DNA of 64,000 bases from Notospermus geniculatus (Eukaryota > Nemertea > Pilidiophora > Heteronemertea > Lineidae). This document shows positions 53,766-63,935 of the stretch, in pieces. The stretch covers positions 153,164 through 217,163 of the forward strand of contig NMRB01001168.1 in NCBI GenBank assembly GCA_002633025.1. Reading direction: 5' to 3'. A program made the translations under genes and the position numbers. The first letter of the stretch is position 1. Each line of letters opens with the position of its first letter. The notes beneath the pieces were generated by a model, which was not told where the DNA came from, ran no database searches, and saw only the letters and a program-made list of their open reading frames with translations.

Positions 53766-54204
53766 AGGGTAGGGACACACCTAAGGGTAGGGACACACCT
53801 AACGCGATTCGCATGCGATTGGGCGACGCATGCGTCAAAACCTTTGTTTGCGTGCAGTGCGGCGTAAAATAACAAAGGCGTTGCCGCATGCGTCAACGAA
53901 TCGCGTTAGGTGTGTCCCTACCCTTAAGGGTGGCTGCACACCTAAGGGTAGGAACACACCTAACGCGATTCGCATGCGATTGGGCGACGCATGCGTCAAC
54001 GCAATTGTTTGCGTGCAGTGCGGCGGAAAATAACAAAGGCGTTGTCGCATGCGTCAACGAATCGCGTTAGGTGTGTAGCCACCCTAACGCGATTCGTTGA
54101 CGCATGCGACAACGCCTTTGTTATTTTCCGCCGCACTGCACGCAGACAATTGCGTTGACGCATGTGTCGCCCAATCGTATGCGAATCGCGTTAGGTGTGT
54201 CCCT

Positions 54205-54345
54205 ACCCTGAGGCCGGGTTTACATAGAGGTATACGCTATACGGACACGCGGGCGAACAATGGCCTAACAAGGGGCTCATGACAATAAAACCTTTGTTCG
54301 CCAACGTGTCCGTATACCGTATATCTATCTGTATGTAAGGGTGGG
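54205..54345. repeat. MITE, TATACGGACACG family
   Basis: GAGGTATACGCTATACGGAC and GTCCGTATACCGTATATCTA arms; diverged relative of 17848-17983. Confidence 0.7.
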
Positions 54346-55065
54346 TCTACACTAGAGCCGTTGCGCTGGCGCATGCGGCAACGCTCGCGTCATCGCATTA
54401 AGGGTAGGGACACACCTAACGCGATTCGATGACGCATGCGACAACGCCTTTGTTATTTTCCGCCGCACTGCACGCAAACAAAGGTTTTGAAGCATGCGTC
54501 GCCCTATCGCATGCGAATCGCGTTAGGTGTGTCCCTACCCTTATGCATGCACACACTATATGCGATTTTTAACTGCGATAGAAGGTGCGTTTGTGCATAA
54601 AAACACGTAACGTATGCTAGAACGCAGTATATAAGCAGACGAAACGATTTCTGGTGTCCTTTTCTAATACAGCCATGGACGAGGAAGCAATGGATCTCGA
54701 GGTCGAGGAGGAAGAGAACGAGGAAGATGGTGGCTGGTGGCTTTGATGGTGTTGGTTTGGGGCGGAAACCCAGGGACTGTTGGCTCCATCCCACGCTCCG
54801 CAAAAGAAAAAGGAAAGAGTAATTTTTCAGAGCTCAAATAACATGATGGCTAGAAAAATGTGGCCTTCACCTTCTCAAGGCAATGCATTGCCTGTGCAGC
54901 GCGTTAAAAATTGGGAAATTTCCAATTCTTGCGGCAACGTTAAGCGATAACGCAACGCAACAATGTGGTCAACCCTTAATTTTTCTATTGGTTCAATTTT
55001 TGCGATGACGCATATGCGCGAACACATTGCGATGACGGCTCTAGTGCATACCCACCCTTAACTCG
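54345..55065. repeat. MITE with AAGGGTGGGTCTACACTAG ends, containing a nested ACGCGATTCG unit
   Basis: Left AAGGGTGGGTCTACACTAGA and right TCTAGTGCATACCCACCCTT are inverted. A complete ACGCGATTCG palindrome lies inside at 54401-54542. Confidence 0.75.
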
Positions 55066-56120
55066 GCCTAAGGGTAGGAACACACCTAAGGGTAGGGACA
55101 CACCTGACGCGATTCACAAGCGATAGGGCGACGCATGCGTCAAAACCTTTGTTTGCGGGCAGTGCGGCGGAAAATAACAAAGGCGTTGCCGCATGCGTCA
55201 ACGAATCGCGTTTGGTGTGTTCCTACGCTAAGGGTAGGGACACACCTAACGCGATTCGCATGCGATTGGGCGACGCATGCGTCAACGCAATTGTTTGCGT
55301 GCAGTGCGGCGGAAAATAACAAAGGCGTTGTCGCATGCGTCAACGAATCGCGTTAGGGTAGGGACACACCTAACGCGATTCGCATGCGATTGGTCGACAC
55401 ATGCGTCAACGCAATTGTTTGCGTGCAGTGCGGCGGAAAATAACAAAGGCGTTGTCGCATGCGTCAACGAATCGCGTTAGGGTAGGGACACACCTAAGGG
55501 TAGGGACACACCTAACGCGATTCGCATGCGATAGGGCGACGCATGCGTCAAAACCTTTGTTTGCGTGCAGTGCGGCGGAAAATAACAAAGCCGTTGCCGC
55601 ATGCATCAACGAATCGCGTTAGGTGTGTTCCTACCCTTACGCGATTCGCATGCGATTGGGCGACGCATGCGTCAACGCAATTGTCTGCGTGCAGTGCGGC
55701 GGAAAATAACAAAGGCGTTGTCGCATGCGTCAACGAATCGCGTTAGGTGTGCAGCCACCCTTAGGGTGGCTACACACCTAACGCGATTCGTTGACGCATG
55801 CGTCGCCCAATCGCATGCGAATCGCGTTAGGTGTGTTCCTACCCTTAGGTGTGTCCCTAGCCTTAGGTGCGCAGCCACCCTAACGCGATTCGTCGACGCA
55901 TGCGGCAACGCCTTTGTTATTTTCCGCCGCACTACACCCAAACAAAGGTTTTGACGCATGCGAAGAGGAGAGGACATTAGGGTAGGGACACACCTAACGC
56001 GATTCGTCGACGCATGCGGCAACGCCTTTGTTATTTTCCGCCGCACTGCACGCAAACAACTGCGTTGACGCATGCTTCGCCCAATCGCATGCGAATCGCG
56101 TTAGGTGTGTTCCTAGCCTA

Positions 56121-56760
56121 AATAAGTTCTTCGAACTTACGTCCAATCCTTTTCCTTATTTATTTTGGAATAAAATATGTTTAAACTACGCATGCGAATC
56201 GCGCCAGGTGTGTCCCTATCCTAAAACCGATGACAGACTGCGCGTACGCGACGCGTCGTGCAGGCGTTCGGCCAATCAGGATTTTCAGTAGGTGTTTAGG
56301 TCCGTGTTACCACGTCGCTGATACGTTGAAAACTTAGTTTCCGACCCCGAAACTATCATTATGTTCCGTAACAACATTCTGGTAAAAAACAACAAGTTTC
56401 TGGATTCAAAAACTAAGTTTTTAACCTTAACCAAGATACAAAATAGCACAAAATTGACACACAATGATAATAAGCAAAAAGTCAATCTCCAGAATTCACT
56501 AATTTTCGACCCCAACCGGGGTCTTTTTCAAGTGGAACTTTACAATCTGAAACTCTACAACTGAACTTTACAATCTGAAACTCTAACTTTACAATCTGAA
56601 ACTCTTTTTAACCTTAACCTATGTTTTATACCTCGGTTCCATAATCACACTTGTCCACACAGTATACGCATTTTACGATCGACGACGACGTACAAAATAC
56701 AAGTTATAACAACTATTGTTAGTTATGGAACAAAATTACTATGATACTTCAGAACCAATG
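56121..56760. other. Repeat fragments
   Basis: Pieces of the GCGGTGACAGACTGG family (56226-56310), AAACTAAGTTT words (56325-56425), a TTTTCGACCCCAACC core (56505) and three AACTTTACAATCTGAAACTC repeats (56537-56605). Confidence 0.5.
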
Positions 56761-57560
56761 TTTCACATTAGAGTTGTTGTCTATTCGCAACTGTCGCAGT
56801 GCCCGGACAGTCGCAGGAAATGTGACAACAAGCATTATGTAATAGGCCTTCAACCATGTCAGGGTTTTCCAGGATTTTTATTCCTGACCCATGTCCCTGT
56901 CGCTCATTTGAATGACGTAAGGACTAGCTATTATGCTTTCTGCTTTCACGTCCCACTTGACCAGTAGATTTAATTTAAAGGTCAAGTGTCACAAAAATAA
57001 ACATGCATGCTATCACCAAAGAGGTCCAAAGAAACATAAGATAAGAGGCCTTATTCAGCATCTGCAGAACATTTTATGAAAAAAATACTGGGAAAAAATG
57101 ACGAGATGACTAAATCGAAGGGAAATGCTGTTCTATTTCAAATGACCTATTAAAGCAGCCATGAGGCACATGAAAGTGCAGATAGTTAGTGAGGTCCCTC
57201 CCTGTCACGGAGGAGGACAGCATGGATTTGAACATTGTACAACTGTCCCTCACGAAGCAGCCAAGTGCAACCAGTTCAATGTGGCAATGGTCATGAAAGC
57301 AGACTGTAGGCCCACATCGCAGATTGGCAATCAACAATAGGCCAACACCTTCAGGTAAAAATACACTGTTGCTTTGATTCAAAAAGTATTATGTCAGGGC
57401 AAATGTGGCTGAAGTCACTGTGTAACATGCACAACCACCCTGACCACGCATGACATTGCCCATTACATAATGCGGGCTGCCACATTTCCTGGGACTTTTT
57501 GAGCACTGCGACAGTTGCGAATAGACAACAACTCTATTGGAAACTTAGTTTTTAGCCGCA
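56755..57560. repeat. Foldback element of about 0.8 kb
   Basis: AGTTGTTGTCTATTCGCAAC and GTTGCGAATAGACAACAACT are perfect inverted ends; ATTACATAAT and CACATTTCCTGGGA arms follow. The centre has no recognised gene. Confidence 0.75.
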
Positions 57561-57571
57561 TACTCTAATAC

Positions 57572-57857
57572 CCCCGTCACACTTAGTTCGAATCAGCAGG
57601 AATCAAGCAGAACCACCTGAAATGAGGAAGTTTGCAAAATTCGAGCCGGATTCGGGAGAGCTTCGAAGGATACTTGGAATGCACCTCGATAATTTCGAAC
57701 ATGTCCAAGACATTCTGACAGACGACAGGAATGGGCCGGAACATTAGGAATGCAGTCAGAATCCAGTTAGAATGCTCTTCGAATGTCCAGGAATGAACTA
57801 CGAATTGTCATTCCAACGGCATTCCTGCTGATTCTGCCTCTAGTGTGACGGGGGTAG
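57572..57857. repeat. MITE with TACCCCCGTCACACT ends
   Basis: TACCCCCGTCACACTTAG and CTAGTGTGACGGGGGTA, with ATCAGCAGGAAT/ATTCCTGCTGAT arms. It directly abuts the next element. Confidence 0.85.
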
Positions 57858-58145
57858 ATAGACTCCGCGAGGCCAGGAGGGCGCCACCTTATTTGTCTTC
57901 GAGCTTTCGAGGTGTCAACATCCTCTGTTGAGCTCCTGCTGAACATTTTGTTGAAAGAAAATTTTTGGCGCAGCTGAGAATCGAACCCGCGCCTTATTAT
58001 CCACCCTCTTCGCCATTCGGCCACCGGTTCGAATCCCGTCTGAATGACTACAATTTTTTTTCTTTGAGTAGTGTAAGAGGTATCCGGAGATGTTGACAGC
58101 TCTGTTGCCTGTAAGGTGGCGCCCTCCTGGCGTCGTGGGGTCTAT
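57858..58145. repeat. Foldback element with AGGAGGGCGCCACCTTA ends and tRNA-like centre
   Basis: CCAGGAGGGCGCCACCTTA and TAAGGTGGCGCCCTCCTGG are the arms. Between them the minus strand reads GTGGCCGAATGGCGAAGAGG and GCGCGGGTTCGATTCTC, resembling pol III A and B boxes. The T-stem pairs poorly, so this is not a functional tRNA. Confidence 0.65.
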
Positions 58146-58240
58146 CATGTTCTGAGCCTTCGTTTGAGGTGTTTGCAGGGTGATTGCAATTCTCTTGCCC
58201 GTCGCATGAGGGCTTTTTGTTCGTTCACGTCAGCTTTAAG
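58115..58240. repeat. Segment shared with 62848-62980
   Basis: GGTGGCGCCCTCCTGGCGTC through GGGCTTTTTGTTCGTTCACG occurs in both places. Confidence 0.8.
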
Positions 58241-58384
58241 GCGGTGACAGACTGGCGCGTAAGCAATGCGTCGGGAAGCGTTCAACCAAACAGGGAGGCA
58301 GTAACACGGACCGAAACACCCACCTGGATGATGACCTCACGATCAGCACACGATTATATCGGCAGGCTTTCTGTCTGCCCTATA

Positions 58385-59235
58385 ATTCCTATAAATCCCT
58401 ATATTTTTGGTTCTCCCTATAGATTCCTATTTTGTTGCAAAATTTGCCATACATGTATAAGCCCTATTTTTTGTTTCCCTCGGCCCTATAATTTCCTGTT
58501 TTCTCTTTTCCGCTATTTCCACGCGAGCTCGTGAGTACACGAATGCTGTGATCCCTGTCGCTGGCGTACAAGTTTTACTATATGCCAGCTTCAGAGACCA
58601 GCATATTGTGTGTATATATAAGTTTTGGATCTAAAGTCGGACCTACAGTCGTGAGTTCTGTAGACTATTACGCCGTATAGCCTAGGCGCTGATCCAGAGG
58701 GTGAGGGGTCGTATCCCCCCCCCGCACTTCACCACCACCTCAATAATTTGCAACAATAAGCAAAAAAATGAGCTAAAATAAAGGTTGATGTGTTTTGATA
58801 CTGAGATGCCAGGGCTTGTTTTGTGAAGTGACTTTATGCTAATGGCCCCTTTAACCAAATGGAAGTGCATTGAAGTTAAAGGCACCATTACTTTAAAGTC
58901 ACTTTATGAAAGAGGCCCCTGTTTGTTACATGATTTAGGCCCTACTGTGCCAATCATGTCAAATATAGGGACGAAAGCCCTAATACCCAATATCTGCCCT
59001 ACAAAACCTCCCTATAAAGGCGGTGACAGACTGGCGCGTAAGCAACGCGTTGGAAAGCGTTCAACCAATCAGGGAGGCGACAACACGGACCGAAACACCT
59101 ACCGAAGAATCTGATTGGCGGAACGCCTGCATGACGCGCCAGTCCGTCACCGGCTTAAATCCCTATTTTGGGATGGAAAGGATAGAAATGCCCTTTATTT
59201 CCCCCTATAATATCCTTGCATAGCAGCAGAAAGCC
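58385..59235. repeat. CCCTATAAATCCCTA dispersed element, copy 2, with inserted MITE
   Basis: Homologous to 34548-35480, interrupted at 59013-59156. Confidence 0.7.
59013..59156. mobile_element. TAA-flanked MITE (PIF/Harbinger-like) with empty site in the window
   Basis: AGGCGGTGACAGACTGGCG...CGCCAGTCCGTCACCGGCT, flanked by TAA on both sides. The homologous element at about 35430 reads CCCTATAAATCCC without an insert, so the 3-bp TAA duplication is directly visible. Confidence 0.85.
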
Positions 59236-59422
59236 TGAAGTAAAAGCATTGGCTACATGTAGCTTTCATGAATAGGCCTATGACCCCATGTTGCAGGACT
59301 CGTCAATCAGACAGGTCAGTCGACTTTGAAAGCACCTTTACCGCACCGGGATTTGCAAAGCCTACAGCTTTTGGTTTACTTCACATTGGAAACCATAGGT
59401 TAAACGAACTTCTGATATTACC

Positions 59423-60481
59423 TCAGTCATGGAGTGTCGGAGTAAAGGTTTGTGTCGGATTGTGAACTGAACTGAGACTTTCCGACTTGAGTCTCCAGCC
59501 TCGAAACAGTCGGAATAGCTCGCGCCGAAATTGAGTCCCACTTACACAGTAGAGGAGGAAGTTGACGGTGTTGTTCAGGTAAGCAAGAAGAATTGTTACA
59601 GCAGAGCTGAAAACAATTTGTTTATTCCAAAATGTGAATTTCCTGAGCGAAAAATATACGAAAAGGACCGAACTTGGTGATGTTAGTAAAATGAAGACAA
59701 CACTAACAGTGGTCAACATGTACGTCATACTGGTCATCTGAGATGACCGACCGTCTAATCGCCCTCCAGGATTCTGGAGTTTTTTACGTTTCACCTGTCC
59801 CCTAACGACCTTGTATAGTATGGAGCAATTACAGAAAGAAATGACAGAGAATGGCAAAAACGAATAGACCAACAGGTCAATCCAAACCCAGACCTTCTCC
59901 CAGAAGTACGCATATTCTGCCTTATATTTGCATATATTAACATATTGATGAAATCCCATAGGCGATACACGTTCCAGATGAAGGATAAAAATCATTGGCG
60001 AATTTAAGGCGAACAGGAATACAAAAAGAATTGCCAGACCAATGAAAGTCCATCTCTTTGTACATATAGCTCTTGCCTTTAGAGGAAAAGATACAGATAT
60101 CAACCTTTCTACTGTTAAATACGCGACATTCAAACTGGCGAATTGCAGAAAGAAATACGTTAAAAAGCTGTGAACTTTGCAGGAAATACTCGACAGAAGT
60201 CTAAAGTCGATGTCAAACAAATACAAGACCCATCCTTGAAGGACTGCTGTCCAAAGTACAGCGGTATCGACTAAAGCAAGTGCAATAAGTAAAATCCTGG
60301 TGGATGCTTTCCCAAACTTTCGTATCACCAAGACGAGGATTGTTAAAATATTAAACAATGTCCCAAATATTAATAGAAACGGAGGTATCCATTTCCACAT
60401 TTCCACATGTAGACTGAGATATTCGTCCGGAGCTATGGTAGCAACTGGAGTCGCCCGCGGGCTTCGTTTTCCTCCTGTCAT
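59423..60481 (-). CDS. Class A GPCR 5 (intronless)
   Basis: 352 residues from the ATG at 60481 (MTGGKRSPRA); the frame extends upstream only from a GTG. Landmarks: WIPPFLLIFGTLFNILTILV (TM1), LALVDTAVLW, CKVHSFLTYFFLQFASLNVA, VERLISVSFP, LLVYSFLPFSVISFCNC, FILLTSPSS, NNTVNFLLYCVSG. The C-tail ends TQTFTPTLHD. Closest in N-terminus to GPCR 3 and in ECL2 to GPCR 1 (MGFHQYVN). The receptor core is complete. Confidence 0.92.
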   Translation of the reverse strand: MTGGKRSPRATPVATIAPDEYLSLHVEMWKWIPPFLLIFGTLFNILTILVLVIRKFGKASTRILLIALALVDTAVLWTAVLQGWVLYLFDIDFRLLSSISCKVHSFLTYFFLQFASLNVAYLTVERLISVSFPLKARAICTKRWTFIGLAILFVFLFALNSPMIFILHLERVSPMGFHQYVNICKYKAEYAYFWEKVWVWIDLLVYSFLPFSVISFCNCSILYKVVRGQVKRKKLQNPGGRLDGRSSQMTSMTYMLTTVSVVFILLTSPSSVLFVYFSLRKFTFWNKQIVFSSAVTILLAYLNNTVNFLLYCVSGTQFRRELFRLFRGWRLKSESLSSVHNPTQTFTPTLHD

Positions 60482-60535
60482 GGTTAGCTGCACAGTCCCG
60501 TTATTAATTTGTCATGAATTCGTAAAGACTCAATA

Positions 60536-60930
60536 ATAGGGAGTTTTCGCAAATCTGACGAAAAACGAATTACGAAATACGAAATTCGACGTCATATCCA
60601 TGACGTAATGTATTTCAGGAAATGGCTGGTACCATAAAGATCGCCTGCTGCAAGAGCGCCTTTTAGCCTATGACGTTAGAACGAAAGAGATACGGTGTAT
60701 ATTAAACTTTGAAATTTATCTTTCGTTTCCACTTCGTTGATACGAATTGGAAATTTAAAAATTCAAGATGCGCCATAACTCTTTCGATCCTACATGACAT
60801 GCTAAAAGACGCACTGCAGGAGGGACATTTGTGGTACGAACCATTTCCTGAAAAACATTACGTCATAGATATGACGTCCGAGTTCGTATTTCGTACTTCG
60901 TTTTTCGTCAGATTTGCGAAAACTCCCTAG
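60536..60930. repeat. TAGGGAGTTTTCGCAAATCTG foldback element upstream of GPCR 5
   Basis: TAGGGAGTTTTCGCAAATC and GATTTGCGAAAACTCCCTA bound 395 bp, with ACGAAATACGAAATT arms, about 55 bp above the ATG. Confidence 0.88.
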
Positions 60931-61577
60931 TGAGGTTTCGCAAACCATACGAACAACGAAGTACGAAATATGAAATTGGGCTTCATTTCCACGACGTAAT
61001 GTATTTCAGGAGAGTTGGTTAGTACCACAAATGTCCCTGCTGCCAGTGCGTCGTTTAGCATAATGTAAGACAGGGAAAGTTATGGTGCATCTTGAATTTT
61101 TAAATTTCTACTTCGTATCTGCGAAGTGGAAACGAAAGATAAATTTCAAAGTTTGATATACAGCGTAACTCTATCGGCCTAACGTCATACCCTGAAAGAC
61201 GCTCTCGGGAAGACACTCTTGCAGCAGGCAATTTTGTGGTTAAGTCTGGTTCAACCTAGAGGTGGACCATTGGAATGCCAAGTGAGGAAATGGAACATTC
61301 AATTTTGACCACAAGATTTCATTTACATGTGACCCTTATATAATGAAAAATACATTTTTATTATTAGGCACAGTCATCTGATTCATTACGCCATAACATG
61401 TAATTATGTCACTCTTGCCACACTCTAACCACAAACTGCATTCCAATGGTCCACCTCTAGGTTGAACCAGACTATACCAATCATCTCCTGCGAAATGCAT
61501 TTAGTCATGGAAATGAAGTCCAATTTCTTATTTTGTACTTTTTGTGTTTTGTCAAACTTTTTGCGAAACCTCACTAT
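60931..61577. repeat. Second GAGGTTTCGC foldback element with nested MITE
   Basis: GTGAGGTTTCGCAAACC...TTTGCGAAACCTCAC directly adjoining the previous element. A nested TA-flanked palindrome at 61243-61483 has CTGGTTCAACCTAGAGG and CCTCTAGGTTGAACCAG ends. Confidence 0.82.
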
Positions 61578-62720
61578 TTTCGTGGCTATCTATCGTAGCG
61601 ATTTCGTGTAATTTACAACAACTCCAATAAAACCTCAGTGCAGATCGACGAGGCTACCAGACGGGGGTTCGTCGATGCTGCGATCACGATGAGGGATGTC
61701 TCGAAGCGGGATATCCGTCGGATATTGGAGTTTTTCGCCTTTATTCACGCCAAAATGACGACCGATTCTGTAACATGCATGTCACCGCCGTTGCCTTGGA
61801 ACGTCACGGGAAAGGGCGGCGCACACGAGCGACAATTTTGATCGATTTGTCGGCCGACTTGGCTTCCGACCGCCAAAGCGACAAGATTTGGCGCTTCTGA
61901 TTGGCTGATGTCTAGTCGCACCACCAGTCTCGTCGGCGGTCGCCCAGATTTAGTCGCTCGTGTGCGCCGCCCTTAACGCAACGGTCCATGCGTGACGAAT
62001 ATCTCTGACGTCACGAATGACCACTACGTCATGACAAAGCGTGCACGGGTCTTGCCAGTTGGATATAATGATATCAAGACAATTCCCAGAGACCCTCGTA
62101 CTTCTTGTCAACCTCACCTGGAAACCGATTTCGTCCTCAACCGATTGGTTAAGATACGGCGGAAAATGTACTCGTTGCACTATTATATTAGGAGCCAAGC
62201 TCACCCAAGATGGCGTCGACAGGAAGCCAGTTTTGTCACTACATCTGTATATTACAGCGGATCCAAGGTGTTGAAATCACGAACCAGCTGCTACAGGAAT
62301 TTTGATTCTGAAAGCTGATCTAAAATTGAACCGAACCGTGGACCAACGTTCACCTGACACACGTGAGTAGCTGGAACGACGATAACTCATTACCGTCCTT
62401 ATTTACGACATGTCGCAAAATGAAAGGACCTGATGGCGATATGAGGAGAGTTGTCTAAACGTTTGAATGTTTGTCGATACTGCAAATAATTTGCCTCATC
62501 TCTCCGGAAATGGGTTCGAATATATCCCCTGGCAAAGTTGCAGTGATTTGTACATATGTAATTTTTCTCATTATTGCCGTAGGCCTTGTTGAGACTTGCT
62601 TCAGAATTGATAACAATATGTTGAATGGATAAACAAGGATACATTCCACAAACACCAACGTTTCTTTCGTGGCACTTGCGTGCGTGTTCAGTCAGCACCA
62701 ATTCATTGTTTAAAGGGCTG
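61578..62720. promoter_or_regulatory. GPCR 5 5' flanking block
   Basis: GAAGCGGGATATCCGTCGG, CTCTGACGTCACGAATG (CRE-like, about 62003), ATATCAAGACAATTCCC, GTCGACAGGAAGCCAG and ATATATCCCCTGGCAAAG in the shared order. TTAA at 62149-62152 is the empty site matching 38799 and 47251. Confidence 0.45.
61810..61975. mobile_element. MITE with AAGGGCGGCGCACACGAG ends
   Basis: AAAGGGCGGCGCACACGAGC...GCTCGTGTGCGCCGCCCTT. The other duplicons read CACGGTAACGCAACGG across this point, so the insertion is clear; the target was probably TAA. Confidence 0.85.
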
Positions 62721-62732
62721 AGATCCTGAGAA

Positions 62733-62980
62733 CCAGGGGCGGATCCAGGTTTTGTCGAGGGGTTCTAAAAGGTAGAGGCCCCTGGAATCCCAATTTGGTA
62801 CGGGACGGGGGGCTATGGACTCTCCCAAGAAAACTCTGAACAAATAAGGTGGCGCCCTCCTGGCGTCGTGGGGTCTATCATGTTCTGAGCCTTCGTTTGA
62901 GGTGTTTACAGGGCGTTTGCAATTACTAGTATCTCGCTCGGCGCATGGGGGCTTTTTGTTCGTTCACGTAAGCTTTAGGT
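62733..62980. repeat. CAGGGGCGGATCCAGG fragment followed by GGTGGCGCCCTCC segment
   Basis: The first part matches 39650-39780 and the second matches 58115-58240. Confidence 0.7.
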
Positions 62981-63159
62981 TAGGGTGAATCATACTTTAT
63001 GACTTGTACGAGGAAAAAAGAGGGATTGACTTCCATTTACCTTGTGAAGGAGTGAAGTTCCAGTCTTCAAAGATGTATCAGGACTTTCTCCACTTTTGAG
63101 AAGTTGCAGCACTGGAAAAGAAAGGATGGGTTTTTTCAGTTAGCGGACCTCGTTTTTAT

Positions 63160-63425
63160 ACAGGGTGCTCCAAAAAAGAACAAACATACGGGAGAATCCA
63201 ACTTACCTCGACGCGAGTCCATGTCATAAAAATTTTCTAAGTTCTAATACCGTAATATAGAGGGGTAGCATAATGGTAAATGGAACAGCTTATATTATAC
63301 CTAAGCTGTTCCTTCTACCATTATGCTACCCCTACTCTATTACGATATTTTTAGAACTTACAAAATCTTTATGACCTGGACTCGCGTCGAGGTAATTTGG
63401 ATTCTCCCGTACTTCCGCCACCCTC
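63160..63425. repeat. Foldback element with CAGGGTG ends
   Basis: ACGGGAGAATCCAACTTACC and GGTAATTTGGATTCTCCCGT arms and GTAGCATAATGGTA/TACCATTATGCTAC inner arms form a 265-bp hairpin. Confidence 0.85.
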
Positions 63426-63935
63426 AGTCAATCATTTCAAGGGAAAAAATAACTCCCAAGATGTACCTTTTTGGTCCAGTATGTTTGGTTCCATAGCCAT
63501 TTTTGTGCATCCTGGCACACCAGGGGCATCGCGTGACTACACCTCCCGTTACATCACTCATACCCCTGGCGTCAATAGCAGCATTTCTATTTCACGGCTT
63601 GGTCCTAGTCGCGAGTGGCCAATCAAAATGCCCCTTTTATCAACCGCGGCGTCGTCTGTCAATCTGACTTCCAGGAGTACAAATATTTTTTGAAGTACAT
63701 TTTAAGTACAGTTTTGTCCGTCATGTCGGAAATTTACTGGAAATCCAAGCATTTTGCGAGACATACATGTAAATCGGGAAACTTGACTCGATTCGATTCA
63801 TTGCAGTGCACTCTACAGCTGACATGGCAACTTGCAATCCAAGGCTCTTCTGCAACGCGTAATCTGATTGGCTAATATTTGGCACGTAAACTAAATGGAA
63901 CAGCCACCTTGAACAGTGTGTAGTGGGTGATTCTA
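63426..63935. other. Right-end stretch, nothing recognised
   Basis: Short frames at 63397-63693 and 63615-63875 lack domain or splice support. Confidence 0.4.

Larger units (their letters stand above)
53766..56120. repeat. Nested/tandem array of ACGCGATTCG palindromes
   Basis: About a dozen roughly 140-bp units. Each starts GGTAGGGACACACCTAACG or GGTGGCTACACACC, continues CGCGATTCGCATGCGAT and a GGGCGACGCATGCGTCAA arm, has the core CGGCGGAAAATAACAAA, and closes with the inverse. Some are side by side, some truncated. The array also encloses other elements (54205-54345, 54345-55065). Open frames across it follow the repeats and are not genes. Confidence 0.9.

Noticed and set aside
55601-56073. 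Long open frames of 117 and 133 codons on both strands
   Set aside because: They follow the palindromic array exactly and read the same repeat on both strands.
53766-56120. Regularly spaced repeats resembling a CRISPR array
   Set aside because: The units are long palindromes in both orientations without unique spacers, in a eukaryotic genome; they are MITE-like.
57767-58024. 85-codon minus-strand frame
   Set aside because: It spans two abutting MITEs and a tRNA-like segment; no domain.
57960-58030. Functional tRNA gene
   Set aside because: A and B box-like words are present but the T-stem and acceptor do not pair properly.
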